From positions 496,001-560,000 of the forward strand of contig CP103442.1 in assembly GCA_024919035.1 (NCBI GenBank): a DNA stretch of 64,000 nucleotides, given 5' to 3'. This stretch comes from Methylophilaceae bacterium LSUCC0401 (lineage in GTDB: Bacteria; Pseudomonadota; Gammaproteobacteria; Burkholderiales; Methylophilaceae). The translations under genes were made by a program, and so were the position numbers. Of the stretch, positions 1-9,355 are shown piece by piece. Each line of letters starts with the position of its first letter. Within the stretch, counting starts at the first letter, position 1. The notes beneath the pieces were generated by a model. It was not told the DNA's origin. It made no database searches and was given only the letters and a program-made list of their open reading frames with translations.

Positions 1-548
1 TAGGAGACAATATTTTTTATGGCCACAATCTTGAACGTTTACTGCATTCATCTGACACAAGAAAATCCGGTGCGACTGTTTTTGTCTACCATGTGAATGA
101 TCCAGAGCGATACGGGGTCGCAGAATTTAATGCGGATAATCAAGTGATCTCTTTAGAAGAAAAGCCCAAACAACCCAAATCCAATTATGCGGTGACGGGA
201 CTTTACTTTTATGATCAAAAAGTGGTTGAGTTAGCTAACAATCTCAAACCCTCTGCTCGAGGGGAGTTGGAGATAACTGACTTGAATAAATTGTATTTAG
301 ACAAGAACGAATTATTTGTGGAGATAATGAACCGAGGTTTCGCTTGGCTCGATACCGGAACGCACGACAGCTTATTAGATGCAGGACAATTTATCTCCAC
401 CATTGAAAATAGACAAGGATTAAAGGTGGCGTGCCCGGAAGAAATTGCCTACCGAAAAAAATGGATCACTAAATCTGATTTAGAAAATTTAGCAAAACCT
501 CTACTCAAAAATCAGTATGGTGAATATCTGTTAAAACTCATTAAATAA
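1..548 (+). CDS. rfbA: Glucose-1-phosphate thymidylyltransferase, 3' part
   Basis: This enzyme makes dTDP-glucose from dTTP and glucose-1-phosphate, the first step of dTDP-L-rhamnose synthesis in the cytoplasm. The gene is open at the left edge; the reading frame is clear from base 3, where the translation begins [10 protein letters not shown], a hallmark of RfbA just after the nucleotide-binding half. Further on are the typical segments [31 protein letters not shown] and [17 protein letters not shown]. An internal ATG at base 93 is not the true start. The stop lies one base before the rfbC start, so the two are cotranscribed. The remaining rhamnose genes (rfbB, rfbD) would be expected just upstream, outside the window. 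Confidence 0.95.
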   Translation, partial: GDNIFYGHNLERLLHSSDTRKSGATVFVYHVNDPERYGVAEFNADNQVISLEEKPKQPKSNYAVTGLYFYDQKVVELANNLKPSARGELEITDLNKLYLDKNELFVEIMNRGFAWLDTGTHDSLLDAGQFISTIENRQGLKVACPEEIAYRKKWITKSDLENLAKPLLKNQYGEYLLKLIK

Positions 549-549
549 T

Positions 550-1068
550 ATGAAAGTCACACCCTTAAAAATTCCAGACGTAAAACTCATTGAACCGGAT
601 GTGTTTAAAGACGAGCGGGGATTTTTTTATGAGTCTTTTAATCAGAAAAAATTTAATGAAGCGATAGGGGAAAACATTACCTTCGTTCAAGACAATCACT
701 CCATATCTTCAAAGGGAGTATTGCGTGGATTACATTATCAGGAAGCACCTTTTGCGCAAGGAAAGTTAGTACGGGTCGTTGTTGGTGAGGTGTTTGATGT
801 AGCAGTCGACATCAGAAAAGACTCACTAACATTCGGCCGATGGGTTTCAGAAATATTATCCGCAGAAAATAAGAACCAGTTATGGATCCCTGAGGGATTT
901 GCACATGGATTTTTAACTTTAAGTGATTACTCAGAACTGTTATACAAAACAACCGATTTCTATAATCAAGGAAGTGAAAAAATAATTAGATTTGACTCTA
1001 ATTTATTTAACATTAAATGGCCAACTCTTGATTGCGAAATCATTTTATCGGCTAAAGATGACCTGTAA
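550..1068 (+). CDS. rfbC: dTDP-4-dehydrorhamnose 3,5-epimerase
   Basis: RfbC (RmlC) epimerises dTDP-4-keto-6-deoxyglucose at C3 and C5 on the way to dTDP-L-rhamnose. The 172-residue length is slightly below the usual 180-190. The cupin fold signature is present: DERGFFYESF near residue 21, the catalytic histidine in GVLRGLHYQ (His62), and IPEGFAHGFLTLSDYSELLYKTT carrying the second conserved region in two overlapping motifs. The gene follows rfbA with a one-base gap. Its last 17 bases overlap the 3' end of a glycosyltransferase gene on the opposite strand. Confidence 0.96.
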   Translation: MKVTPLKIPDVKLIEPDVFKDERGFFYESFNQKKFNEAIGENITFVQDNHSISSKGVLRGLHYQEAPFAQGKLVRVVVGEVFDVAVDIRKDSLTFGRWVSEILSAENKNQLWIPEGFAHGFLTLSDYSELLYKTTDFYNQGSEKIIRFDSNLFNIKWPTLDCEIILSAKDDL

Positions 1069-1858
1069 GTTTAAAAAATAACTTCTCAGTCATATAGACA
1101 AAATAGCTTAGTATTTTAAGAATTGGTCTTAAGTATTTAAATTTCATAATAACATAATCTCTAAAATCGAACCTATTCTTAATCATTAATTCAGAACCAT
1201 AAATCTGACTTGTCTCAGTTTGAGTTGATGTCTGAAGGTTGGCTAGCGGGATGTCGCAGTAGGTAAAACGTTTTCTATGAAAATAAGGTTCAGCCGCATA
1301 AATCATATCTGCTGCATATCTGTTATTGGTATCAAATTTAAATGATTTAAAAAAATTTGTTTTCAATAACTGCGGGGTTGGACTGCCTAAAGCATTTTTA
1401 AAAAAGAAACTTAACCATAATTCAGCCCCATAAAAACCATATTTTCTTAATTTAAATTTGTGTTTTGTATTTAAATCTACATAATTTAATGCGGAACAAA
1501 AGCCAACATAATTATCTGGTAAGTTTTCTAACTGATTTACAGCTGTGGTTAAAAAATTTGGCTCTAAGGTATCATCTGACCACAGTAACTTAAAATATTT
1601 TTCGTCACCAATCTCATTCAATGCTCTGTTCCAGTTTTGAATAATCGGTAATGTTTTCGTAAATTTTTTATAAATAATTTTAAGGCCTATCAAATTTTTG
1701 AATTTATCTTTTACTAAATCCTCTGTGCCGTCTGAGGAATTGTTATCAATGATAGTAATTTTCCAATCGCTATAGTCTTGTTTAATCACTGAGTTTATTG
1801 ATTCAACGATGGTGTGCGCTCTGTTATATGAAGGTATAATAATATGTACATTCGACAT
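1052..1858 (-). CDS. Family 2 glycosyltransferase
   Basis: A 268-residue GT-A fold glycosyltransferase that probably adds one sugar from a nucleotide donor to the lipid-linked polysaccharide on the cytoplasmic face. The N terminus reads VHIIIPSYNRAHTIVESINS, followed by the acidic IIDNNSSDGTEDLV segment and LLWSDDTLEP, the DXD-like metal and nucleotide site near residue 95. There is no obvious signal peptide; the C terminus is basic with a short hydrophobic patch. It is inverted relative to its neighbours, overlaps rfbC by 17 bases at its 3' end, and its start codon lies only 21 bases from the divergent downstream gene. Donor and acceptor cannot be told from sequence. Confidence 0.88.
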   Translation of the reverse strand: MSNVHIIIPSYNRAHTIVESINSVIKQDYSDWKITIIDNNSSDGTEDLVKDKFKNLIGLKIIYKKFTKTLPIIQNWNRALNEIGDEKYFKLLWSDDTLEPNFLTTAVNQLENLPDNYVGFCSALNYVDLNTKHKFKLRKYGFYGAELWLSFFFKNALGSPTPQLLKTNFFKSFKFDTNNRYAADMIYAAEPYFHRKRFTYCDIPLANLQTSTQTETSQIYGSELMIKNRFDFRDYVIMKFKYLRPILKILSYFVYMTEKLFFKLTGHL

Positions 1859-1879
1859 TTTTAAATCCTATCATTAATT

Positions 1880-3265
1880 ATGAAAAATCTAGTTATTTTT
1901 GATCTTGATGGCGTTTTGATCGACTCTAAAGAGTATCATTTTTCAGCCTTAAATGAAGCCTTATCGTCTTTTGATCCAAAATACGCTATTTCAAGGAATG
2001 AGCATTTATCAAGTTTTGATGGACTTCCGACAAAATCAAAGCTACAAAAATTAACAGATACCAAAGGCTTGCCTATTCAACTGCATGATGAAGTGTGGAA
2101 GGTTAAACAAGTTAAAACATTACAAATTTTGCAAAACCAGGTGAATGTTGATGAGGAGCTTGTTTGTTTGCTAAAACATTTAAAATCCCTGAATTATACT
2201 ATTGCAGTTGCAAGTAATAGTATTAAAGAAACTGTAAAAATTATTCTCACTAAACTAGGGCTTATTGAGATTATTGATTTTTATTTAAGCAATGAGGATG
2301 TAACCGAATCAAAACCACATCCGGAGATATTTTGGAAGTGCATGACGAAGGCAAAAACAATCCCCCGAAAAACAGTTATTGTTGAAGATAGTAATATTGG
2401 GCGACAAGCTGCAGTTTATTCGGATGCACACTTATTGCCAGTTGATTCTAGAAAAGATGTCAATCAAGAACTTATTAACCGTATTGAAAACATACTAGGA
2501 ACCGAAGTGAATGTTACCCCTTGGCGATCAGATAAATTAAATGTCCTCATTCCAATGGCTGGAGGTGGTTCAAGGTTTCAGGCACAAGGGTACACATTTC
2601 CAAAGCCTTTAATAGATGTTAGAGGAAAGCCGATGATCCAAGTGGTAGTTGATAACCTAAATATCGATGCACATTTTATTTTTATCGTTCAAAAAGAGCA
2701 CTATGAAAAATATAATTTAAACTATTTACTTCCTCTGATTGCTCCAAATTGTGACATCGTTAAGGTAGATAGGATTACTGAGGGTGCAGCTTGTACAACA
2801 CTGCTTGCTAAACATTTTATTGATAATGATCAACCACTATTAATGGCTAACTCCGACCAATTTATTCAATGGAATAGTGGGGAAACTTTATATGCATTCA
2901 ATAATGAAAATATTGATGGAGCGATCATAACCTTTGAAGCAACTCATCCTAAATGGAGTTATGCGAAACTAGGGTCTGATGGATTTATATCTGAAGTTGC
3001 CGAGAAAAAACCAATTAGTAAAAATGCAACAGTTGGAATTTACTATTGGAAAAAAGGCTCTGACTACGTTAAGTATGCAGAGCAGATGATCGCAAAAAAT
3101 ATAAGGGTAAATAATGAATTTTATGTGTGTCCAGTTTTTAATGAAGCCATTCAAGACAATAAAAAATTTAGAATATTTGAAATTGAAAAGAATGGAATGT
3201 GGGGTATTGGAACTCCTGAAGATTTGAATTACTTTCTAGAAAACTACAAAGGTAAATTTAAATGA
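1880..3265 (+). CDS. HAD phosphatase / sugar nucleotidyltransferase fusion
   Basis: A 461-residue two-domain protein. Residues 1 to about 205 are a HAD hydrolase of the beta-phosphoglucomutase/phosphatase type: nucleophile motif FDLDGVLIDS with Asp8 and Asp10, VASNS as motif II, ESKPHPEIF as motif III lysine, and VIVEDSNIG as motif IV. From about residue 223 a nucleotidyltransferase begins with LIPMAGGGSRF and TFPKPLIDVRGKPM, followed by LMANSDQFIQW. Such a fusion could activate a sugar or polyol phosphate and remove or isomerise a phosphate in the same pathway, but the substrate is unknown. Its stop overlaps the start of the next gene (ATGA), so the two are translationally coupled. Confidence 0.85.
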   Translation: MKNLVIFDLDGVLIDSKEYHFSALNEALSSFDPKYAISRNEHLSSFDGLPTKSKLQKLTDTKGLPIQLHDEVWKVKQVKTLQILQNQVNVDEELVCLLKHLKSLNYTIAVASNSIKETVKIILTKLGLIEIIDFYLSNEDVTESKPHPEIFWKCMTKAKTIPRKTVIVEDSNIGRQAAVYSDAHLLPVDSRKDVNQELINRIENILGTEVNVTPWRSDKLNVLIPMAGGGSRFQAQGYTFPKPLIDVRGKPMIQVVVDNLNIDAHFIFIVQKEHYEKYNLNYLLPLIAPNCDIVKVDRITEGAACTTLLAKHFIDNDQPLLMANSDQFIQWNSGETLYAFNNENIDGAIITFEATHPKWSYAKLGSDGFISEVAEKKPISKNATVGIYYWKKGSDYVKYAEQMIAKNIRVNNEFYVCPVFNEAIQDNKKFRIFEIEKNGMWGIGTPEDLNYFLENYKGKFK

Positions 3266-3714
3266 GGATAATTTCTCATCGTGGATGTCTAGATGGTCCA
3301 GATCCATCAATTGAAAATAATCCTAATCAAATAGATTGTGCGATCAAGCATTCATTTGATGTAGAAATTGATCTATGGATGTTAGATCAGAATTTATTTC
3401 TCGGCCACGATGAGCCACAATATCCAATAACAATACAATGGTTAAATAAACGCTCAGATAAGCTTTGGGTTCATTGTAAAAATATTAAAGCTCTGGGTTA
3501 CTTATCATCACATAAATCAAATTTGAATTATTTTTTTCATCAAAATGATCATGTTACATTAACTAGCAAAACTTTTTTGTGGGTTTATCCAAAGATGGAA
3601 TTTGGTGAAAACTCAGTGATTGTCGCGACAAACAAAAGTGACCTCAAAAGATTAAAAGATTTAAAAATACAACCATTAGGTGTTTGTACGGATTACCCCT
3701 TAGCGATACTATGA
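3262..3714 (+). CDS. Small GDPD-like phosphodiesterase family protein
   Basis: A 150-residue protein resembling a minimal glycerophosphodiester phosphodiesterase domain. The catalytic signature is present: HRG at residues 6-8, Glu and Asn in SIENNP, the acidic pair in DVEIDLW, and a second histidine in LGHDEP. Normal GDPD enzymes are about 230-250 residues, so this one covers only the core barrel. It overlaps the HAD/nucleotidyltransferase gene by four bases and the galE start by four bases, placing all three in one coupled operon. It may act on a phosphodiester in the same unknown activated compound; this is inference. Confidence 0.7.
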   Translation: MRIISHRGCLDGPDPSIENNPNQIDCAIKHSFDVEIDLWMLDQNLFLGHDEPQYPITIQWLNKRSDKLWVHCKNIKALGYLSSHKSNLNYFFHQNDHVTLTSKTFLWVYPKMEFGENSVIVATNKSDLKRLKDLKIQPLGVCTDYPLAIL

Positions 3715-4709
3715 GAACAGAATCTATTTTATTAACAGGTGGTCTTGGATTTATTGGTTCCCATACTGCTGTAGCCTTAAAAAATCATTTTAAACAGATT
3801 GTTATTATTGATGATCTGTCAAATTCAGTAATGAATAATTACTATCGCCTGAAGAGCTTGGTTGGTGACTGTCTCATCTTGTACAAAGCTGATATTGCCA
3901 GTCAGAACGTCATCGATAAGATTTTTTTATCTCATAATATTAAAGCTGTAATTCATTATGCTGGTTTAAAAGCTGTCGGTGAGTCAATAATTTTTCCTGC
4001 TAAATATTATTATAAAAATGTTTATTCCACAAAGCTATTATTTGAAGTGTTGAAAAAAAATAAGATAACAAATCTGATCTTCTCTTCATCAGCAACTGTT
4101 TATGGCAAACCTTTATATCTTGCTATAGATGAATCTCACCCAGTTAAAGCAATAAATCCATATGGGCAAAACAAGATTGATATCGAGCAAATGATTTTTA
4201 ATGATCCTTATTTTCAAGAGCAATGCAGTGTCAAAATTCTTAGGTATTTTAATCCGATAGGTGCTCACCCTTCAGGACTAATTGGAGATGATCCAAAGGG
4301 GATACCAAATAACATCATGCCAATTATTTTAAAAGTTGCTACTCAAGAACATCAGGAGTTAAAAATTTTCGGTAATGATTACCAGACCCATGATGGAACT
4401 GGAATAAGAGACTATATTCATATTATGGATCTCGTCGAGGGTCACGTTAAAGCATTAGATTATAATAAGAAGGGGATCATAGTTTTTAATTTGGGAACAG
4501 GTAAGGGTTTCTCTGTTCTTGATTTGATTAATACCTTTCAAGAAGTTAATAAGGTGAAGATTCCATATTCTTTTGTTGAAAGGCGCTCAGGAGATGTAGA
4601 TATGGTCTTTGCTAATCCAGATCGGGCAAAAACTACACTTGGATTTGAAGCATTAAGAAGCCTTCAAAGTATGTGCTTTGATGCTTGGAATTTTGTTAAG
4701 AAAAAATAG
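3711..4709 (+). CDS. galE: UDP-glucose 4-epimerase
   Basis: GalE interconverts UDP-glucose and UDP-galactose (or the N-acetyl forms) with bound NAD. The start at ATG 3711 is preferred to an upstream in-frame codon at 3684: it places ILLTGGLGFIGS with Gly10, Gly13 and Gly16 at the N terminus as in the family and gives an ATGA overlap with the preceding stop. The product is 332 residues, normal length. SSSATVYG and the catalytic YGQNK (Tyr-X3-Lys) are present, as is RYFNPIGAHPSGLIGDDP. It supplies galactose-type donors to the locus. Confidence 0.93.
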   Translation: MRTESILLTGGLGFIGSHTAVALKNHFKQIVIIDDLSNSVMNNYYRLKSLVGDCLILYKADIASQNVIDKIFLSHNIKAVIHYAGLKAVGESIIFPAKYYYKNVYSTKLLFEVLKKNKITNLIFSSSATVYGKPLYLAIDESHPVKAINPYGQNKIDIEQMIFNDPYFQEQCSVKILRYFNPIGAHPSGLIGDDPKGIPNNIMPIILKVATQEHQELKIFGNDYQTHDGTGIRDYIHIMDLVEGHVKALDYNKKGIIVFNLGTGKGFSVLDLINTFQEVNKVKIPYSFVERRSGDVDMVFANPDRAKTTLGFEALRSLQSMCFDAWNFVKKK

Positions 4710-5921
4710 ATGTTTATTGACACAATAAAACATATCTCCAGAAGAGGCTCAATTATTGCGATTAATCAACTTTCTGTATTAATTGCTATTCCTATACTGG
4801 CAGCCCGGTTAGATCTCGAAGTTTTTGGCCAAGTGGCAATTGGTTTTCTCTTAGTACAGCTGTCATGGGTTGTAAGTGACTGGGGTATTCAACACTTTAG
4901 TATCGAAGAATGGGGGAAAAAAGTAAAACAAAAAGAAAAAAATCTTTTTACAGCGTCAGTCATCTGTTTGAATTTTTTAATTTCCTTAGTTTGTTTGTTA
5001 GGAATTTTTTTACTAACATATTTTCAAGTTATTGATTTTTCATATTTTTATTTTATGTGTCTAATACCAAGCATCATTATGGGGGGAAGTTATCCATTAT
5101 GGTTTTTTCAAGTCAACAAGTCTCCACAAGATATGATTCTGCCCACTTTTCTTTCACGCATAATTTTTATATGTATTATTTATTTTTGTGTTTTATCGAA
5201 CGACAGCTCATATATAGCTTTTTTGGCACAAGGAGTAAATTTATCCTTAATTACCTTGTATTCTTTCTATAGACTTAAAACTTACTACAATTTTAATTGG
5301 CCCGCTATAAATTTTTGGGAAGTTCTTTTGATTGGAAAAAAGAGCAGGCCATTCCTCATTAATGCAATTACCAATAATCAGGCTAATACTCTTTGGGGTT
5401 TCGGTTTATCAATTATTGGTGGGCCAGCATCAATGGCAATATACAACCTTGGAGATCAAATTTATCGTGCCGGAGGTGCAATAACTAACATTGTTGCTCA
5501 GTCAATTAGAATTCATTTTATTGGTAAGTCTTTATATGAATTAAAATTTACAATCACTTTTTTTACTTTACTTTTTTTTATAATAACTGTTTCTGTATGT
5601 TTAATAACAAGGCATATTATCGAAGTATTTTTTACAAATAATTATTTACCAGCAATTCCTGTAATCCAGATAATGATTTGTGCTTGGGGAGTTCATGCTA
5701 TTGTGAAATTATTCAATTACCCGATTCTTGCAGCTTCGCATGGTGCGACATGGGTAAATAAAATCACAAAATATTTTTTATTCATTCATTTTCTTATGTT
5801 TTTTTTATGGTTTATGATCTATGGCGAAGTCCTGAGTATGTCTATTATGTTTTTATTAGTTATAATTTTACAGCTAATAATATTTATATATCATTCTTTT
5901 AAGATATTTAGACCAAATTAA
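4710..5921 (+). CDS. wzx: Wzx-type polysaccharide flippase
   Basis: A 403-residue integral membrane protein of the MOP (polysaccharide synthesis) superfamily that would flip undecaprenyl-diphosphate-linked repeat units to the periplasm. The N terminus (ISRRGSIIAINQLSVLIAIPILAARLDLEVFGQVAIG, two adjoining motifs) is typical, with about twelve hydrophobic segments spread over the whole length and short basic loops. The ATG directly follows the galE stop codon. Base composition becomes strongly AT-rich from here onward. An ABC-type exporter occurs 8 kb downstream, so two export routes appear to coexist. The symbol is by family, not by close homology. Confidence 0.82.
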   Translation: MFIDTIKHISRRGSIIAINQLSVLIAIPILAARLDLEVFGQVAIGFLLVQLSWVVSDWGIQHFSIEEWGKKVKQKEKNLFTASVICLNFLISLVCLLGIFLLTYFQVIDFSYFYFMCLIPSIIMGGSYPLWFFQVNKSPQDMILPTFLSRIIFICIIYFCVLSNDSSYIAFLAQGVNLSLITLYSFYRLKTYYNFNWPAINFWEVLLIGKKSRPFLINAITNNQANTLWGFGLSIIGGPASMAIYNLGDQIYRAGGAITNIVAQSIRIHFIGKSLYELKFTITFFTLLFFIITVSVCLITRHIIEVFFTNNYLPAIPVIQIMICAWGVHAIVKLFNYPILAASHGATWVNKITKYFLFIHFLMFFLWFMIYGEVLSMSIMFLLVIILQLIIFIYHSFKIFRPN

Positions 5922-5943
5922 AATTTAAAAAATTAACAAACTA

Positions 5944-6870
5944 ATGAAACCTAAAATACTTGTAATAATGTCCGTTTTTAACGGCATAAATTATATTAAA
6001 GAACAAGTAGATTCAATTCTCAAGCAAGAAGATGTCAATGTTAATCTATTTATTAATTTTGATAAATCTAATGATGGCTCATTTGAGTATATTAAAAAAA
6101 TAGCACATAAAGATAAACGAATTACATTGTCAGAACAAAATAAATATGGATCAGCTTGTCAAAATTTCCTTAATGCAACTAAAAAAGTTAATGTTAATGA
6201 ATATGATTATATTTCTTTCTCTGATCAGGATGACCACTGGAAACCTTCAAAATTAAAAAATGCCATTAGATTTTTATCTGATGGTTATGATGGATATTCA
6301 TCTAATGTTACATTATGGTTTTATTATAAAAATAAAAAGAAATTTATTAATAAATCAACAAAACAAACTGGATATGATCATTTTTTCGAAGCACCAGGAC
6401 CAACATCATCGATTGTTATTACTAAAGAATTATTTAATAAATTTCAAAAATTTACTATTTTGAGATATAAATATTTGAAAAAATTAAAAAACTTTTTCGA
6501 TATTTTAGTTTATTGTTTTTCAATTGAAAGTAACTATAAATGGTACATTGATGAGAGTTCATATATTCTATATAGACAACACCAAAGAAATGAATTAGGT
6601 TATAGATATTCATTTAAATCTTTAAAAAAAAGGTTGCATCTTATTCTCAAATTTAGATGGATTGTAGATTTGAAAATAATTTGGATCTCGGTCAACACAA
6701 AAAACTCAAAAAAATTATTATTAAGCTTTTCAAATTTTCAATTTTTTATTCGAAATATTGTATTTAAATTTTTTTTGATCAGAAGGTCTATTATTGATAA
6801 ATTGTTATTTTTTATAATTCTTATATATAGCTTTATTTTTTTGAGGTTCTCAGTTGAAGAAAAAAACTAA
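5944..6870 (+). CDS. Family 2 glycosyltransferase with C-terminal membrane anchor
   Basis: A 308-residue glycosyltransferase. The GT-A core is at the N terminus: ILVIMSVFNGINYIKEQVDS, then NFDKSNDGSFEYI and the metal-binding region YISFSDQDDHWKPSKL near residue 95. The last 30 residues hold a hydrophobic stretch (KLLFFIILIYSFIFLRF), probably a membrane anchor. It resembles rhamnosyl-type GT2 enzymes of O-antigen loci, but the donor cannot be assigned. Its 3' end overlaps the next gene by 17 bases, suggesting coupling. Confidence 0.85.
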   Translation: MKPKILVIMSVFNGINYIKEQVDSILKQEDVNVNLFINFDKSNDGSFEYIKKIAHKDKRITLSEQNKYGSACQNFLNATKKVNVNEYDYISFSDQDDHWKPSKLKNAIRFLSDGYDGYSSNVTLWFYYKNKKKFINKSTKQTGYDHFFEAPGPTSSIVITKELFNKFQKFTILRYKYLKKLKNFFDILVYCFSIESNYKWYIDESSYILYRQHQRNELGYRYSFKSLKKRLHLILKFRWIVDLKIIWISVNTKNSKKLLLSFSNFQFFIRNIVFKFFLIRRSIIDKLLFFIILIYSFIFLRFSVEEKN

Positions 6871-8314
6871 TTTTGATACTAATTCTATTCTATGGTTTTT
6901 TATTGTTTTTAGTATTGGCATTTTTTCAATTTTTACCAATCAAGAGATCAATAGAGACGGTATTTTATACCTTAAGCAAGCAAATATTTTTAATGAACCT
7001 TATTTAAATATTAATAAAATTTTTGAGGCTCATGATTTTCCTCTTTTTTCATTTTTAATTTATTCAATATCAAATTTATTTGGATTTACTCTATACATTT
7101 CATCAAAAGTTCTTAATTCTCTGTTTTTCATTTTACTAATCACTTACTATAAAAAATTAATATCTTTGACATGTAGGAATGAAAAAAATATTTTCTTGTT
7201 TTCGTTGATATCTATATTAAGTTTTGCTGGGTATATCGATGATTATCTACCAATGGTTCTTCGCGATAATTGTTTTATTGCATTGTTTATAACATCGATT
7301 TATTATTTCTACATAGCCATTCAATCAAAAAATTTATTTCACCTCTTTCTTTCTTTATTAATTATTTTTCTAGCTTCTTTTTTTAGATTAGAAGGATTTA
7401 TTTTTTTAATTTTTTTCCTAATTTATTTCCTTTTTCAATCAAAAAATAAATATGCAAAGTTCACTTATTTATTTTTATTTGTATTTTTATTTTTTGCTAT
7501 ATATTTACTTGATTTATTAAAATTCAGGCAAGAATTATATTTTTCTTTATTATCTAATTTTGATAATAATGTAATTAATTTTTCATCATATAATTCATTT
7601 ATTGAAAGTGAATTAAAAGAAAAATCTAATTTATTAATCATAGCTTTTTTTATATTTATTTTTTTTGCTAAATTCATAAAAGGCTTAGGATTTCTTCAAT
7701 CATTATTAATATTGTTCGTTATTAAAATCAAAACGACTATCTTTAGATCAGATACTAATTTTAGATCAGATTCTAATTATTTTATTTTTACTTTATTTGG
7801 CTTTATTCTTACTTTAGTTTTCTTTAATTTTATTATTACTGGAGCTATTTCAAAAAGATATTTTTTATGTGGATATTTGCTAATTTCATTATTTATTCCC
7901 TATTTGTTAAATTATTTAAAAATTAAATTTTTTAAAGGCACCTTTAATAAATTTTATAAATATTTTTTATTTATTATATTATTTACATACCTTTCAAACA
8001 TACTTGTTGATAAACAAATGTACGATAAATCGGCTGTAAATCCTGACAAACAAGCCGCCTTATGGTTAGAAAAAAATGTTATTCAAATAGATTCAGTTTA
8101 TTTTATAAATGACAGGATAAAGTTTTATTTAAAGAAATTAGATTGGTTTGATATATCATTAGACGAAGCAGTTTTGAGTTATGAGCTAGATTATCTTGTA
8201 TTAGATGAGGCATATAGCAAGACTCTTCTGGTTAAAGAAAATAATTACCAGCTTATTAAAACTATTCCAGATTCTAAACCGAAGATTTTTATTTTTAAAA
8301 AATTAAACACTTAA
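6854..8314 (+). CDS. GT-C-like multi-pass membrane glycosyltransferase
   Basis: A 486-residue protein with about ten or more transmembrane segments and a short soluble C terminus. An early periplasmic loop has acidic residues (NRDGILYLKQA, FEAHDFPLFSF) in the place where GT-C enzymes keep their catalytic Asp/Glu. The C-terminal segment NPDKQAALWLEKN with a following alpha/beta-like tail is frequent in GT39/GT83-type proteins. It would transfer a sugar from a polyprenyl-phosphate donor in the periplasm. Translation starts at TTG 6854 inside the upstream gene. An in-frame 18-base tandem duplication lies within it (7742-7777). No specific family member is recognised. Confidence 0.7.
   Translation: MKKKTNFDTNSILWFFIVFSIGIFSIFTNQEINRDGILYLKQANIFNEPYLNINKIFEAHDFPLFSFLIYSISNLFGFTLYISSKVLNSLFFILLITYYKKLISLTCRNEKNIFLFSLISILSFAGYIDDYLPMVLRDNCFIALFITSIYYFYIAIQSKNLFHLFLSLLIIFLASFFRLEGFIFLIFFLIYFLFQSKNKYAKFTYLFLFVFLFFAIYLLDLLKFRQELYFSLLSNFDNNVINFSSYNSFIESELKEKSNLLIIAFFIFIFFAKFIKGLGFLQSLLILFVIKIKTTIFRSDTNFRSDSNYFIFTLFGFILTLVFFNFIITGAISKRYFLCGYLLISLFIPYLLNYLKIKFFKGTFNKFYKYFLFIILFTYLSNILVDKQMYDKSAVNPDKQAALWLEKNVIQIDSVYFINDRIKFYLKKLDWFDISLDEAVLSYELDYLVLDEAYSKTLLVKENNYQLIKTIPDSKPKIFIFKKLNT
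7742..7777 (+). repeat. 18-bp tandem duplication, two copies, in frame
   Basis: Two adjacent 18-base units (7742-7759 and 7760-7777) differ at one base and encode the hexapeptides FRSDTN and FRSDSN in a hydrophilic loop of the GT-C-like membrane protein. The unit length is a multiple of three, so copy-number change would keep the frame. Confidence 0.9.
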
Positions 8315-8331
8315 CGTAAGAATAGATATTT

Positions 8332-9348
8332 ATGAATTTTATTACCAATTTAATTTTATTGTTAATTTCATGTGTTAGCAGTTTTTATCTCTTTTTTAAA
8401 ATAAGAGATATATTTAAACCTAATATCTATGATGGTGTTCAAAAAATTCACGATGGATATGTGCCTAGAGTCGGTGGATTGATATTATTTATTTTTACTT
8501 TAATGTATGGTTTATTTAATGATAATTATATTTTTCAATATTTTTGCTTATCATCAATTACACTTTTTTTTATAACAATAAAGGAAGATCTTTTTCACAA
8601 CGTTCGAGCGAGAACTAGATTAATCTTTTGTTGTATTTCTATTGTTACTTTTCTTTTAATAACAAATTTTGATTTTCCATATATTAATTTCTATTTTTTA
8701 AATTTCATAAATGACTACTTTTTTTTAGTTTCTATTTTCTTCATATTTTCTCTATTAGTTTTAATCAATGGATGTAATATGATTGATGGTTCAAATGGTT
8801 TATTAAACTTTACAGCTTTATGTATTTTAATAAATTTATCATTACTTGATCATAATCAAATTTTTCATGCTGAAATTTATACTTTAATTTATTTTCATTT
8901 AACTTTTATGTTATTTAATTTTCCAATGGGCAAAATTTTCTTAGGTGATTCTGGCGCCTATTTAATTGGTTTTATTCTAGGTATTATGACTATTCAAGTT
9001 ATAAATGTTTATAATTTAAATCCTTATCTAGCAATTTTTATTTTAATTTATCCATGCTTTGAAGTATTATTTTCTATTATAAGGAAATATTTTTATGAAA
9101 AAATAAGCCCATTAAATCCTGATCCTTATCATATACATTTAAAAATTTATTCACTATTATTAAATAAATTTGATGGTAATAAATTTATTGCTAATAACCT
9201 AACAACAGTATTACTATCTCCTGTTTATGTTTTTCCGTTACTTGCTTTTATGATTTTCGGAGTAGACACCGATTTGTTATTTTTTGAGATTATATTTTTT
9301 GTAGTTTTATATTTGATAATATATACAATTGTTCCAAGGTCTAAATAA
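8332..9348 (+). CDS. WecA/MraY-family undecaprenyl-phosphate phosphosugar transferase
   Basis: A 338-residue polytopic membrane enzyme that attaches a sugar-1-phosphate (commonly GlcNAc or a related sugar) from a UDP donor to undecaprenyl phosphate, initiating polysaccharide assembly. Diagnostic motifs are VPRVGGLILF near residue 45, NGCNMIDGSNGLLNF near residue 145 with the catalytic aspartate, and GKIFLGDSGAYLIGF near residue 200; a later basic loop (DPYHIHLKIYS) is the usual HIHH-type substrate region. It is the only initiating transferase seen in the locus. It ends seven bases before the convergent transketolase gene. Confidence 0.9.
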   Translation: MNFITNLILLLISCVSSFYLFFKIRDIFKPNIYDGVQKIHDGYVPRVGGLILFIFTLMYGLFNDNYIFQYFCLSSITLFFITIKEDLFHNVRARTRLIFCCISIVTFLLITNFDFPYINFYFLNFINDYFFLVSIFFIFSLLVLINGCNMIDGSNGLLNFTALCILINLSLLDHNQIFHAEIYTLIYFHLTFMLFNFPMGKIFLGDSGAYLIGFILGIMTIQVINVYNLNPYLAIFILIYPCFEVLFSIIRKYFYEKISPLNPDPYHIHLKIYSLLLNKFDGNKFIANNLTTVLLSPVYVFPLLAFMIFGVDTDLLFFEIIFFVVLYLIIYTIVPRSK

Positions 9349-9355
9349 CTTAATT

